Positions 1-14,018 of a stretch of DNA of 64,000 nt are shown piece after piece. Below the pieces are notes generated by a model. It was not told the origin of the DNA and searched no databases. It saw only the letters and a list, made by a program, of their open reading frames with translations. The stretch's first letter is position 1; each line of letters opens with the position of its first letter. Where the stretch lies: contig BROE01000023.1 in assembly GCA_036571765.1 (NCBI GenBank), positions 2,750,108-2,814,107 of the forward strand. The letters are read 5' to 3'. The stretch is from Plecoglossus altivelis. Taxonomy: Eukaryota; Chordata; Actinopteri; Osmeriformes; Plecoglossidae. Made by a program: the position numbers and the translations under genes.

Positions 1-539
1 CTCAGATTAAATGTAGCAAAACAAATCATCGACTGTATCTTGACTTAAAAACAAAAAGAAGTGAAAATGTTTCAACTTTCAAAATGAGCGTTTTGCTTTT
101 TCCTAACGGTTCAAAATGCAATTGCTCAACATTACAGCATCAGCTCATTGAGCATTCATTAGCATTAGTGTTGGCTCAAAATAGATATTAACATACTGTA
201 GCCAGTACACTTGTTGCTCCAGGCACTCCCTGGTGTCATTTTAAGGACTACTTTCTGTATTAATATATGATACACAGACCTATCACCAGCATTCTTGAAG
301 ATGGAGGCAGTGTCACTTTTACAGGCTTTGAGACAGCTCCACCTCCAGTGATAACAGGAGAAAGCTTTAGCATTAGCCTTCATCATTAGCTTAGCATTTC
401 TGGAGATGCAACCAGGAGACTAATTTTCTGTGCATTCTAGAACCCTGTAGCTCTGCTACCACTAGTCAGCTGGCCTGTCCACATGCAAGGCCAATCCATT
501 CAGGGGTTGGTGCACTACAACTGTACAAGACCCAGAAGT

Positions 540-1000
540 ATCGGGCGAATGATAATTAAATTGTCTTCCCCGGCTAGATATGGATTAATAATCGCCCACT
601 AATGCCCTTGTGACATTTTGTAGTATCGACTCAATACTGTTCAGCGTGGCGCGCCAATAATTATGACGCCAAGCATTCTTCATTTTGGGCCTAATGAGCA
701 TTATGGGAGCTGGCTTGGCCTTCGCCTAAGAACGGGGGAGGAGCGGGTGAGGGGAATGATAGAAAAAGGAGGAGGGTTGAGGCCCTGCCTCAGAAGCCAT
801 TCATTACTCCTCATTCCCAACTTATCAGAGCTGAGCATCATCCTCTCCCACCCAACCCTAGGCAGCATCAACCCCACCACATCCGTACAGAACATCGCCC
901 CCGATCATCGAATTCTCGACAAGAGAGGATATTGTACGCAGACGGTAAACTGCCACCAACTGTCACACTGTAAATAGAAAAGGAAGAGACATGAGTAGGC
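540..1000. promoter_or_regulatory. Candidate conserved non-coding element
   Basis: This is complex, non-repetitive sequence without coding structure. It has a TAATTA homeodomain-type core at 553-558 and further TAAT-type motifs near 585 and 655. Its mixed composition stands out from the surrounding drifted intron. This is an impression from composition only; no alignment was possible. Confidence 0.22.
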
Positions 1001-3255
1001 AGGGTGCCATGACCCCATCTCGTCCTCCTCTATGCCATCTGCGAGTGTTCCTCCCCTGGCGCAACTTGCACCAGCCTTTGTGTACTTCCTCCTTTGTCCT
1101 CACGCTTGCTAAAGTTTAATTAGCTTATTTACTTGATCCCTGCCTCACGCTGTTTCATTCCAGGGGCCCGGGCAGATAGGGCTTCACACAGGGGCCTCGG
1201 CAAGATAAAAAGTTGGGGGGACAAAAGATGATAAATGTCGTCGAGCGGGGGCCAGAATGCAATCTGGTCTCGGCGATGCAGAGATGCTCTAATGGCTTCC
1301 AGCAAGGAAGGAGGCCAGGCACTGTCGAGATGGCAACGTTGATAAATGGGCCCAGCCTAGCTGTAAAGACTGTAGGCTAGACGCAGACAAAGAAAGAACC
1401 AGGGAAAGAGAATGGGGGGGGACTAAGATGGGCATGAAATGGAAGCCAATTCCTTTGGACTCGAACCTCCAGCACCCCAAGTTTGATAAATTCAGTCTGC
1501 CGGGTCCAGAGAGGGAAATTGTTTTAGGGAAGTGTAACCCTCCCACCCTCCCTCCCTTCCTTTCCCCTCTCCCCAGCTGGAGAGGGTGGGGAAAGGTTCT
1601 GACTGTGTCATGGCACAGGTAGAGTGATTCATGAGTGTGACCTCAGCCTACATGCAATAGAGGAAAAACAACCGCTTTTGGAATGAATAAATCTCGGAAA
1701 CATATCGCAGACAGCCCCCAAAAAGAAATCATGAAATCGTTTGCGTCGATGTAGCTGCAATGTCCCAATGCTCTGCACGGAGAAAGCTATGTAAACAAAC
1801 CATATATGGATACTTACTTTCTATCAGGGTGCCAATTGGATGTGGCTGAAAACTTCTGACTTGGGGCTTCTCTGACAGGTGTCATACCAGACCAGTCACG
1901 CACACCGTGCCTGTTTGCAAATTAATGAGACTCTGCGCTCGTTGGCACAGTGCCCAATTCCATGTGTCAGTTTGTAAAATGGTGACAGTCTCACTGACCC
2001 GCCTCACACACCACACATACACAAAGAAGACTGCAATTTTCTTCTTGGCTGCCAAAAGTTTTAGGAATAGGAACAATCCCCTCGCCCAATTATGCAGGAA
2101 CCACGGATCATGCTAGTGCTTTAGTAGACTGAGCTGTATCTCAGGATTAGTCTTTGAGATAGACTCCCATTGAACGTTGCTTCTTTCCATCCAGATACCC
2201 ATGCATGGTTGGTCAACTGGTGTCTACACCACAGACGTAACGAGTAAAGACATTGAGTACAATGGATTTTCATTGTAATCTTTCTCTCTCGTCTTACTAA
2301 TGTGCATCTCACAGTGTCCTTCTGCCAAAACAAAATTACTTGGGGCTATTTTAGACGTTTCATAGAAAACGTAAGGAAATGATGCACGAAGCTAAAGAGT
2401 CTCCGTATTTTCTAAGCAAAATTGAAATCAGCTAGTTGTACAAAAAAGACACAAGCCTTAAGCAACTTCAATCACGTACACTTTTGTAAGGTAAGGTTGA
2501 TCAAGTGCAGGCTTACACACACTCACACAGACACACACATAGTGCTTCTCCCAAGGGCATTAATGCATGCAAATGTTTGTCTTGTTTGTTGACTTTCTGC
2601 TGATATACTGCTGCTCTTTCAACGGCATTTGATCAATGAAGAGAGTCTAGCGCTGTAGAGTCAGTGGCCTGACCCTCTGGAACAGTCCAAAGGCCAAACA
2701 TCCAGTTGCCAAGTCGGAGGTGGCATTAAAAACACAACCACCAGAAACTACTGACGACTGGGTTATTGCCTGAGAGCTCTCGCTGGCCATGCACTATCAC
2801 CTCACAGCACCTCACCTCCCACTCTAAAGCTCTCATCTTATATACGACACCATGCATATCTGCAACTGTCTATTTCCCTTCATACTGCACGCGGGTCGTG
2901 TCTAGTGCTGCCTAACAGCAGCCGAAGGCTGGAGGCAGGAGTTGTCTCTCCGTCGTTCTATCTGACAACTTAACAATCTAGGCGAATGAGGAAATGCTGT
3001 TCTGCAAACATAATAATGATCTTTTAATTACTGGCATCATGAAAAGTCTTAGGTAAGTCATTTAGGTGACGTTACAACAGTGATAGGCAGATTTGAAACA
3101 CAAGGTTGTTTTCCTATTTGGGAAGAGATGTTTGTCTACCAAAAGCAAACAGCCCTCTAGTGCTGGAGTTCCATTTTAACGAGGTTAGCAGGTGACACGT
3201 TTTGGAGGCGTCATCCATTTCAACACACGCAAAACTTGGAGGTCGTCAGAGGGAT

Positions 3256-3298
3256 GTGTGCGCACGCACGCACACACACACAAACACGCACACGCAAA
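3256..3298. repeat. CA/GCAC-rich microsatellite
   Basis: An imperfect run of alternating CA and GCAC dinucleotides. Confidence 0.8.
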
Positions 3299-6200
3299 CA
3301 AAAGGGGTGTTGCAACCCAATGACGTCAACACACACTCTCCATCTTTTACACACACTCTCCATCTTTGACGTTCTCTCTCTGGCTCTGTCACTGTCACAC
3401 GGGCAATGAACTTAGCTTTAAAAGTGGCGTGATGTGGGACTGATGTGTGTTGTTTTAATTAGGTCCCCCTAAAAGTGTCTGTGTTTGGGATATATTGTAG
3501 TACTCTAATCTGAAATCTCCCCCTCTTATCTAATGTCAACCTTCCAGGGTTAATGTGGACCTTGAAATACGCAACCTTCCCGCAACCCACTTAAACACTT
3601 GTGTTGCTGTGTATTGGCCCAGGCACAATTTAGCATTGAAAGAACACAGTGCGTACCATATACCATGTTACGTTGCATATTTGTCCCTCAAAGTAAACAT
3701 TGTATTTCGCCTCAATGGCACATGATGCTGTTTACGTGACTGACAGTTATTGAGATACATGACTAATACGACTTAATGTTGAATTGTATTGACGGTGGCA
3801 TCTTCGACTGAACCTTGCCAAACTAAAATGGCGCTGATATCCAGGTAATCAAGATGTGAATCTCGAATCCATTGACCTCCGTTTTCCGGTCATTGGTTTG
3901 ATGAAATCAAAGTTAGCATTAGCATAATGATCTATGTTGTATAGTCCTTGCGGTGAATGGAAGCGACAGAGGTGTGAGTGTATAAATTGAACATGAATCC
4001 ATTGTATTGTGTGCATTAAGGTTATTAAAGGTCACCATCTCCAGTGATTGAGAGAGATAATCTGTAGAAGTCGACTTACTCGTCATGCCACATCATTCCT
4101 CATGAAGCTAGGGTACTTAGCACGTAGCTCGTTTTTCTTCCAGTTCCCCACACCTTGCTGTATTTCACAGCGACGTACCACATGTCCCCACTAGTCCAGC
4201 AGCGCGAGCTAATGCGTGTCATTTCAACTCGCTCAGGAGAGTGTGTGGCAATGTCACAACAAAGCCTCTAATGGCAGCCAGATGCATTTGTGGTGCACCT
4301 CGTGTGTCCAGAGCGCCAGCGCATGGCAGGGCGCGTAGTGAAAGGCTGAGATTGGCGGCACTGATTGTTTGGCGGCGGTATTCGGGCTGCCCTCCCGCAA
4401 GGATGGTGCCCTTTCGGATGGGGTGATGCTTGTGTATATGTCTGTGTGCGTGGGTATTTAGGGGCAGGGAGGAGGGGAGGGAACGAGGGGAGTGTGGGGT
4501 TTTTGTGTTCCCCTAATGGAATACACATGGGGCTCCAGGCAGCTGTTCACCTAGGGGTATGCTCTCCTCGTGAAAAGGTGCTTTACGAGGAAAACACGTT
4601 TCCAGACAACTAAATGGAGTGGCATTCTGTTTTTGGGGGGGTGGATTATTCTCACCCTCCCCTGTTTTTTTCACCCCTCCTCTCTCTCATCCCCCCCCCA
4701 TCCCCCCCTGCTCCGCACACCCTCCTCTTCCATCTTTCCTTTTCCTCTCGACGCCGTAAAGTTAATGGCCTGTGAAAGGTCACATTGGTCTCACAGCGCC
4801 CGCTTGCGGGTGGGTTTTCTTGCTCCCACGCGCCATCCCATTGAGGACCACTAATGGGTGGTGGGGGGTGGGTAGCTGGGAGGGACACAGATGCTTTCTC
4901 CTGGGAAAGGGAGATGCCCCTGTGTTGGTTTGTCTGATGAAGCTCCCCCCTCCACTCCTACACACATCAGGATGGCTTCTACTCCTGTTCTGCCGTACCT
5001 GCGTGTTCCTAGAACAAAAAGCTGATTGTTGGGAAGGCTGAGGCCAGTCTTGGGTATTAGCTGAAGCAGCTGTAGTTGGTGTTTTGGTTCCTACCTTTCT
5101 CCTGTCTCGTGCTAATGCACTGCAAGCTGCTTGAGATGAAACGGTTTCAAGTAGGATAGTGTGTGAAGTGTCATTCACTGCCATTGTTATCATCCATTGT
5201 TCTATTAGACTGCTTCATGGAGTTTTATGGATATTTTCACTGTTGTTGAGCGTTGAGGTCACTGGCATACGTGTGGAGTGAGCTGGTCTATTGTAGAAGC
5301 CAGTGAAAATAATGTGTGTGGAATGTCATTTCTCATTGCTTGACAACTGGAACCCATTGGAAATGGCTTGGCACCGGTTGGCCGTAAAATTTGAGTTCGT
5401 TTATACACACAATGTCGAAGCCCTGGAATCTTTTTTTTCAACATAATCCATCTGTGCTCCTATGGAAACAAATATGAGGTGAGCTTTTCTGCACAGTGGT
5501 TGAGTGCAAAGACAATTATGAGAGTAATTCATGAATTTATTTATTTAATTATTTATATTTCCCTCCCCAGTAATATGTTATGCCTGTGTTTGGTTAAATT
5601 CACTTCGCATAAGCAGAGAATCATGCAGTTCAGTGATTCTTGTTTCATACATAAAATTTCCTCCTCCTGGCTTTACTAACTAGTGCATCTATAATGCACT
5701 GCCAAAGTTAAGTTGAATGAGTGTTATGGATCATTTGATACCATTGATTGAAATCAAAGAGATCTTGATAATGGGTAAATAGTGTACTTTTATAACAATC
5801 AATTAGAAGCTTGGTAAATGCCACTAATCCTGACACATCATGTTAAATCTGAATCTCTGTGAGTTCTATGTTACGACCATTTTGACAACATTAAAAAACA
5901 TGGGTTATTATTTGGCAGAATTTGTAATAGCTTTTCAAGTCCACACGGCCTTTGCATTATAAGGATTGGCCATTTTGGTCTTGTGCTGCCATTTAATGAA
6001 TCGTTCCATTGCCTGGTGGATAACAGAATGAACTAATGCATTTTGTGTAAGTGGCTGCCACCGCCTATCCTATCAGATAATTAACTTTTGCAAATACACT
6101 GCACAGACTACCAAGCAGAGTGAGCCACACAATTAGAATTACTTATCTATTCAGACTCCTATTTTCACCCATCACAGACCCAACACAAACAGACAAACAA

Positions 6201-6439
6201 ATCACAATTTCCAAGCCAACTGGTATTTTCAGAAGCCTTATCCATCAGCTTGCCCCGATTCCAATATTCATACTCAAATTAATAAATAATGAATGGTTCA
6301 AGATATACGTGGGGGGGGATGTTGGGGGAAAAATAAATAAGTAATAAACAAAAAAGGTTGTCTGTATTTATCTTAATCTCTCCATTTGACCAAACTAAGG
6401 CCAGACAATGGGACTTCCAATCAGCTGTGTCCCTGTTCC

Positions 6440-6660
6440 CTTCAATCCTTCCCCAGCTGAAAATCTTGACGTCGACATCCGCGGCCATTCAATATTTATG
6501 CCGTCCCTCCTCTTTGGTGTCCTCCGCAGGGGGAGTTGTCGTCAGGTGTGTGTTGCCGCGGCGGCGATGTGGGTCCCTCTCTTTAAACGGCCTGGGCTGT
6601 AGGAACAAAGCCATCTGCTGGAGCAGGGCGTTTTATTAAGTGACAAACGGGATCGCTCTA
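6440..6660. promoter_or_regulatory. Candidate conserved non-coding element
   Basis: This GC- and CpG-richer complex patch sits between AT-rich stretches, shortly before the GA microsatellite. It contains AATATTTATG and TTTTATTAAGTG-like AT cores inside a CpG-bearing context, with no coding signature. The call rests on composition alone. Confidence 0.2.
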
Positions 6661-6706
6661 CCTCGCTAATCTGTCTCTTGGGAGGTGGTGTGTACGTGTT
6701 GCACAG

Positions 6707-6739
6707 TGAGGGAGAGATAGAGAGAGAAAGAGAGGGGGA

Positions 6740-6780
<41 letters not shown>

Positions 6781-6808
6781 GGAGAGGGAGAGAGAAAGAG
6801 AGATAGAG
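6707..6808. repeat. (GA)n microsatellite, about 100 bp, imperfect
   Basis: The stretch is nearly pure purine, with GA/GGGA/GAAA units and a central uninterrupted GA run. Confidence 0.95.
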
Positions 6809-7103
6809 TCAGGGCTATTCTCTGATTAGATGTCTGTTCCATAGTTTACACCCAAGGATACTTAGAGCCCACCTGGAATGTTCAATCTGCAGAAACAAAC
6901 ATCTAAAGACAGTGTGAAAAACCCTCCACAGCAGACCGTGCGAGGATAGAGAACACCTTAAGGATTTGGTATCAGGAAGGATATTTCACAACTGCTCAGT
7001 TGCTTTTACAGCCACTGTTGGGTGTTTAATCAGGTAATCTGGTTGTCTTGTAACCTGCTGCTATGAAAGCAAAAACACATCCTGTCTACTCAGGATGTAG
7101 GAT

Positions 7104-7194
7104 TGTGCTTGTATGCGTGTGTGCGTGTGTGCGTGTGTGTGTGTGCGCGTGCGTGCGCGTGTGCGTGCGTGTGTGTATGTGAGTGTGTCAGTGT
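7104..7194. repeat. (GT)n/(GC)n alternating purine-pyrimidine tract
   Basis: About 90 bases of GTGT and GCGT units. This is strictly alternating sequence with potential for left-handed DNA. Confidence 0.92.
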
Positions 7195-8029
7195 TCCACA
7201 AAAAAAGGAAGGACTCGCAAGTCGGATGTTGCATCCGGGACGAGAACAGCATCGCTCCTTTCCCAACATCATTCCTTCTTTTATTCTCTTTTGTGTAGAT
7301 TGGCCCTGCTCCTGGGGCCCTTGGCCCCCAACCACAGACCCCACATAACAGTGCCACAGAGCAGAACTAATTCATCCTGACTTAGGAAGGAGAAAGAGCT
7401 TGTGAATTTGTATGGGCTGAAAGACGTGGAGAGGAGAGAGGCTGTTGGCAGGGTTATCTTGCCATATGCCCCCCCCTGGTACTATAGCCATTAAAAGCAC
7501 AATCACTCTCGAAAACATGTTGTTTAATCACCAATGCGGTGGCAAATTCACTGTGACAAAAAAGGACCTTATGAAATGCTTCAGCCACAACGTGTTTTCC
7601 CGCCCCCCATAGCCCCAGTTCACCTAGAGATTTAAAGTAGAACTTTCCTAATCTCGTCCCAAATTTGTGTTCCCCCCTGACAAAGAAACTGGATTGATGT
7701 TGAGATACAGAACTACTCTACTGCTCACCTGCCTAAATGTAAAATGTTCCAGAAAGGGGTTAGAGAGAGGGTCTTGTGATCCTCATTATGTGTGACAAGC
7801 CGTGTGATGGATACAGGGGAGCAAGCCCCATCACCGAACTGTATTAAAACCTCCACAGTGAATTAATGTACTATTCCTGATCCAGTAATTAACAATCATT
7901 CGGGGGCCATATCCCTTTTCAAGTAATCACTAATTGCAATAAGAATTTCAGTTCCATTTAAGGGGAGATTACCAAGGAGCATGCAATGCAAATCAACGAA
8001 CTGTTCTAATTAAGCTCTCTCTGTCTCTC

Positions 8030-8250
8030 TCTTTTTTCCCTCTTCTCTTTCTTCACTCTCCCTCACTATCTGTCTCTCTCTTTCTCTTTCTTCCCCTCCT
8101 CTCTTTCTCCACTCTCCCTCACTATCTGTATCTCTTCCTCTTTCTTCCACTCCTCCTTTTCTTCACTCTCCCTCACTCTGTCTCTCTCTCTCTCTTTTTC
8201 TTTCTCTCCTCTCTTTCTTCACTCTCCCTCACACTCTGTCTCTAACTGCC
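8030..8250. repeat. Pyrimidine minisatellite, four ~55-bp units
   Basis: The core ACTCTCCCTCAC recurs at 8055, 8111, 8165 and 8221 (spacing 56, 54 and 56). Each core is followed by a TCTGT/CTCT spacer. The strand is almost purine-free apart from the A residues in the core. Confidence 0.85.
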
Positions 8251-10722
8251 TGGCCTTTTGTGAACACACAACGACGGGTTTGTTTTCTCGCGAGCACATA
8301 AAGGCTGTTATTATCACTGCTGTGCAGATATAAAGCGGTTTTGTGCTGCTGGAAATTGCTAGACAGGAATACCATGTGTGTCCCCTCCTGCATAATGTTT
8401 GTGGGGGGAGGGAAGTTGGTAGGCTTTGTGTGTTTTCGAAGCCATGTCTCTTGTTTATGTATATGTATACACCACCTATTGTTTTGTTCAAGAGAAAACA
8501 TTTAAACTGCAATCTTGACTGATCTGTTTGTAGTGACTCATACATCATTGAATGTTCAGACATAATGTTGTAATATCCTATCTATTCACCATATTGTCAC
8601 TCAATTTGATTGTCGTTTTCATGCAGATTGGCAGTCGTGTGTCAAAAATGGTATGGTACTGTATTTACATCCTACGTGCTGAATCTTAAACTAACTTTGT
8701 CAGACACCTCACCACTCTCCATACCACTCATCCAATCAAAATGGCCGCCCTGACTTTGTCCGCCCAGGCAGGGGTGTGATAATTCATCAATATTTCGTAA
8801 CTGATACCGTCTGACTTGAAGACGTCAAGTGAGGTTAATGGCATCTTTAAAAGCTCCTTTCTTCCTCTAACTGTCCAAAAGGGCCAGGTATTTGTCAGAC
8901 TGTCACCAAAAGTGTTAGGATTAATTATAACCGTCCCCAACCGACACCCCCACACCCCACCACACTAGGGGAAGTTTCAGTGAGAGAAATGGGCCTTTTC
9001 ATGCAAATGAAATTGAATATGTCACTCAGTATAATTGTGAAAACTGAACAGTTCTGAACTGGATGTCTGCCTGGTTGGAGATTTCAGCGGAAACTGATTT
9101 TATTACTATGCCTCCATCCACCCCTTACCCCTGGATTCAAAGACTTTAATAGCTTGGCAGTGAAAATGCTACTTATGTCCCAATATAATGATTATATATG
9201 TGTATACTTTTCATTTGAATTACATTTACATATTTTCTTTTCACAACCCCCTAAATCTACCTGAACAAAAAAGATATCTAAATGCACTAACACTAGGTCC
9301 AGTACTATCATTGTATCTTTTTTAACACCACGTTGCAGGTAGATTCACACTAATAGTTTGAATTCAGAAACTCAGCTCTTTCTTAGGCCGGCACCTCTGA
9401 GCTAATGAGCTGCGAGAAAACCAATGTGTGATTTTCTCAGCTTCCTGACAAGCCCCAAACAGCAGCTGTCTGTAGCGAAGGCCGCATTTTAGGTTAATCT
9501 CCCATAATGCCCCACATCAGAGCCTGGTCTCAACTTTTGATCCCACCATGACCTCATTGGTGGATCAGACCTCTACTTGGCGTATGCTGTACAGAGAATG
9601 GCTGGCGGAGCCTCATAAAACAAAGCACTTGAGGGAAATTCAGGAAAAGCTGTTGTATCACACAGAGCTTGTCATGGATATGGATCCGCTCAGTAGAACT
9701 AGCAGGTAAAGAGGTAGCAGGGTCTATAGCGATTTTGTCCCACACCACCGGCTTTGTGAAAAACGCCTACATCGCCCTCAAGGTCCTCCATAAAAGTCCA
9801 CCAGCAGCCATGAAACGATCGACCTCGGCCCCCAGTAAGTGGCCCCTCCAGTAAGGACAGAGCAGAGGCTTTCAGTCACCAAATTATTAATATGGCGTCT
9901 ACCCACATTAAATTGAAATAAAGGGGGGGTAGGAGGGAGCGCTGGAAAGGCTCTGAAGCGTGGCTTCCCTTTCATTAACTTAGTGAATACAGACAAGGTT
10001 ATATAACGACCCCATGAGAGAGCACAAAGCGCTGGGGCTCACGTCACCAACCTTTTTTAGCCTCCTTCTGGCTTTACACTTTTCATTTGTTTGTGGCCGA
10101 CAGCTTAGCAGCGGATTAGCCGTTGCTAGCCTCTGTATTAATTCAGGTAGAATAAGGCTACTACTGTATGTAGTAAACTAGCGAAGAAGAAAAAGCGATA
10201 GCAAAGGGGTTGGATTATTTAATTAGTTTGTTCAACAAAGCCCATTTTATATGTTGACTCCAAAACCAATTTCCATGTACTTGTTGGGTTGCTTGTTGGG
10301 AAGCTTTGAAGATGCTATTTTGTCAGACTTGTAATCATAACAGCAATATTTGATGTGATGTACATAGCTTATGACTGTGTGTCACAGGTACATACTGCAA
10401 TGCAAACAATATCGTCTTTTGGGTGATTTGCCATATTTATCTTTGATCTGCTGCATTATTTACCAACTAGCTTTTTAAAATGGAAAATAGGATTATGGTG
10501 GTTATGAATTCCCCAGCTTGTGTCATGCAGGGTGAAGCACTCCACGTGGATATCTTTATTTATGAGCCATTACTCTCCGGAAAAACCCTAAGAGCAGTAT
10601 ACTGTTGGCAGGTCCTGAGTATGGCCTCTGGTGAATGGTTCTCCGGTCCTGTTGAGGATCTCACTACTCAAATCTAACTTTAAAGAGAAATCTGCAGCTA
10701 TAGCAACACTACCGATCAGTCT

Positions 10723-10724
<2 letters not shown>

Positions 10725-10773
<49 letters not shown>
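10725..10773. repeat. (CT)n microsatellite
   Basis: An uninterrupted run of about 24 CT dinucleotides. Confidence 0.95.
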
Positions 10774-10777
<4 letters not shown>

Positions 10778-11363
10778 TTTCGAATATCTATAATCTGAGA
10801 TATGTAACAAACTGCCTGTTTGTATGTTTACTTGTACAGATGTGTCAATGAAATACTTTGTGCTTGTTGAGCACAGGCTACAAACGATCTGGAATTTGTT
10901 TTAATTTGATGTTTGCGGTGTCTACTCCATGTGATGTGTCCCTACCCTTCTGAAAACCTGGGTGTGATCATAGAAAATAAGCCCAGGTCTGTGAAAACAC
11001 AATTTCCTCCATGTCACGCCTCAATCACTCCCCATTGTGTGCCGACTTCTCCCTTCATCTCACCTTGGCTGGCAAAGCAGCGCGCACACCATCGCACAGT
11101 CTATCACAGCCCATGCGGGAGACGAGCCAAGCCCTAATGGATGGCCCCGGAGAACATGGGCCCCAACAGCATATCAATTACCCATCAGCCCCCGCTCAGC
11201 AGCCTGGACGCCACCAGCCGCCCGACCCCTCCCCCCCTCTCAGCCGAGCAGAGATGACACGCAAATGCAGATACAGGATTATCTTCGCTCTCCTTTTTTC
11301 CCCCTTCTTTTGCGCTGACAAATTGCGTGCTTCAGACTTGGCCGCGCACCTGTCGGATCTGTC

Positions 11364-11389
11364 AGTGTGTGTGTGTGTGTTTGTGTGTT
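11364..11389. repeat. (GT)n microsatellite
   Basis: A short run of GT dinucleotides with one TT interruption. Confidence 0.85.
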
Positions 11390-11590
11390 TGCGAGAGAGG
11401 CTGTGCAGATCTGGTGATTTCCAGGTCTTTTCTGCCCAGTGGAGGCCCAGCTGCCAGCCTGTTTAGCTGTCTGCCCCCTTTTGATTGCCGACAATGCGTC
11501 TTATGTCACCTCAACCTGCGAACCTGCTGGTTAATTTGTCCCACTTTCTTGATTCCATGGATTCTACAGGGGGGGGGGGAGTGGCCAGAA

Positions 11591-11732
11591 TGACACACAA
11601 ACACACACAGAAGCCATCCCCCTCCCAGACAGACAAAATAAAATACACAACGCACACGCACGGCGCTGCAACACACTCAGACTCGTATGTGCCCACCCAC
11701 GCACATGTACGTGCGCACGCACACACAGAGCA
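11591..11732. repeat. CA-rich low-complexity region
   Basis: Degenerate CA/CACG units are interspersed with other sequence after a poly-G run at about 11571-11580. Confidence 0.7.
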
Positions 11733-13914
11733 GATGAGGTGATTCAGCCGTCCCTGCTATTACTGCAGCTGTGTGGCCTCTAATGGCCTACTAAAGTGAT
11801 TGATAAAAGGCAAGCAGTTGGTCCATGCAGAGACAGATGGAGTAACACCTCCTGCTGAGCTGGCTAGTTAGACTGAGAGGCAGAGTAGAGAGAAGGGAAG
11901 GTCTCAACCTGCCCAGCTATGCTGTCTGCAAACACCTACCCAAGAGCTCTGTTTTGTAGTAAACCATTCTAATTTGATTAAAATGTCGACAGTTCTAGTG
12001 CTTAGCAAGGTATCTTTGGCCCATCCCTCCCTGACTGCTTCCAAAAGCGATTACCTACTCGTTCTTGTTTTGATCTGTTGCTCGATTTGATCTGACACGT
12101 TGAAATACAATGTCATTATTTGAACACATCGTGAGGTAATCTTCCAACTCATGGAATCACCAGTAATTCATCTTAAAATGGTTGAAGTGTTTCAGTGATA
12201 ATTCAGTTATACAGAGGGCTTTCCTTTCACCAAGTGATGAGTATTCATGATGCATGTGATTACATTACTGCATTGAATAATATTCAGTCTGACTAACTGA
12301 CATTTGTCTACAAATGGTTTAACCGTCACTTTGAGATATTGCCCAGCATATCAATGGCTGTTATTTGCATACTGTCGACATTCCACACTTCTATTTGAGC
12401 AAAATGCACAAAGGACAAAAATATCTTTCAAACATTTCGGCCATAATGCAGTGGTTGAACACAGATGTATGGACAGCAGACAAAGAAAATGCTGTTTTCC
12501 TATTATCTCTCTCTCTCTCTGTCGTTTTCTACCCCTCTTTCCCCTGCATTTTTTACATTTCTTTCCTCATCGCCTTTACACTTGACTCGTTGCGTTGAAT
12601 TGAGGCGCCAATTAGGCCTCAGAGAAACCTACGCATGGCCTAACAGACTTGCCTGGGCCGCTATCAAGTGCGTGTCTCATTTGCGCAGGACACAACTTCC
12701 ATGCCAAGTGGGCGGTTTTCTAGGGATTAACAATGTGCTCTGTCGAGATGCTCTCCACACACCACTAGTCAGCCCCAAAAGGCCAGTCAGGAAGGGTTCT
12801 TTTTCAAAATAAGGTAAATGGAGATGCTGTACTGACCCTAAACCAGAAAGTAGATAAATTTCTCTGCAGAAGCCAGGACGACTCAGACTAGGGTTAGCGT
12901 TAGCATGCCAGCTGCACAGAGCTATGCTAAACATCAATCATTACCTGCCTTCTGTTCCTGTGTAATGGTTTGGGAAATGGCGGCCCCTTCTCATTAGACC
13001 AAATGGAGGGGTGAGGGTCCACAAGATGTACGCCCAGCGGTATCGTATATACCTGTACGCATTCCGACAAGCTGATCCGAAACAGCTTGCTTTGATGAAT
13101 GGCCCCGAGCGCTGGATGAAATGAATATGAACCGGCCCAATTGCTTTACCCTGAATGTGACTCATTTTCGTCCACAGCAAGCGATGAAAGGTTTCAGTGT
13201 CAGACTGCGCGAGTGCTCTAAACTTAGACGTAGCATATTTTACCTTTAGCCAATCAATTATGTAGCATATGTGTCAAATTGCTAGGTTGTTTTAGAACTA
13301 ATTGGAGCGAACTCTTTGTTAAGAAGCATACGAAAAGTGAAATCAAAGACGCTTTGAACAAGACTTCTACTGTAAAATAATGGGCCCAAAACAAATCCCA
13401 AAGTGTATTTAATGAGCTGTCATTTGAATACCTTGGAATTTGTCTTTGAAAATGGTGGATTTTCAACCAGCGTTGGTTAAAAGAATATTCTATAGCCAGA
13501 TAGATAGCCCTGAACTTAGAACATGTGTGGTTGGAACTTTCTTGGGGTGCATTACTCATAGGGCTTTACTTATTTTGTCATTCAATGAATGGCAAGAAAA
13601 TGAAGGTCAACCATCATACAAATCATTCCTGTGATCTCTTCTATGCGCTTGCCCACTCCAACTTGTGCCGTCATCCCAACACTAGAAATTATCTACTAGA
13701 AAGATGATCTCTGCCACCTTTCATGATGGAAACATCAGATTTGCTGGTTCCCCTCACCTCTGGCAATAACGTGGCTTGACCCCCAATGACAATCGTCTAA
13801 CTGATAGCATGCAAGTGCTGACATCTGTAACTTTCGGCTGTGTAGAACTCGATGAGGGAGATAAATTGTGACATTCCTGATCACTTCAGCACTTAACTTC
13901 TAATTTGTTTCTTT

Positions 13915-13982
13915 TTTCTGGTCTTCCTCCCCCCCCCCCCTCCTCTCTTTCTCTCTCGTCTCTCTTCTTCTCTCCTCTCTCT

Positions 13983-14018
<36 letters not shown>

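Noticed and set aside
4937..5041. Frame MKLPPP...GWLLLLFC resembling a signal peptide, considered as the missing first coding exon
   Set aside because: It resembles no PTPRD leader, and no convincing phase-1 donor follows the hydrophobic stretch.
4780..5193. 137-codon minus-strand frame
   Set aside because: Open by chance in GC-rich sequence; no family resemblance.
7061..7357. Overlapping frames with His-Thr or Val-Cys repeats
   Set aside because: They are translations of the GT/GC microsatellite.
11011..11466. 151-codon proline/serine-rich plus-strand frame
   Set aside because: It has low-complexity segments, no known domain and no splice structure; more likely non-coding, possibly conserved, DNA.
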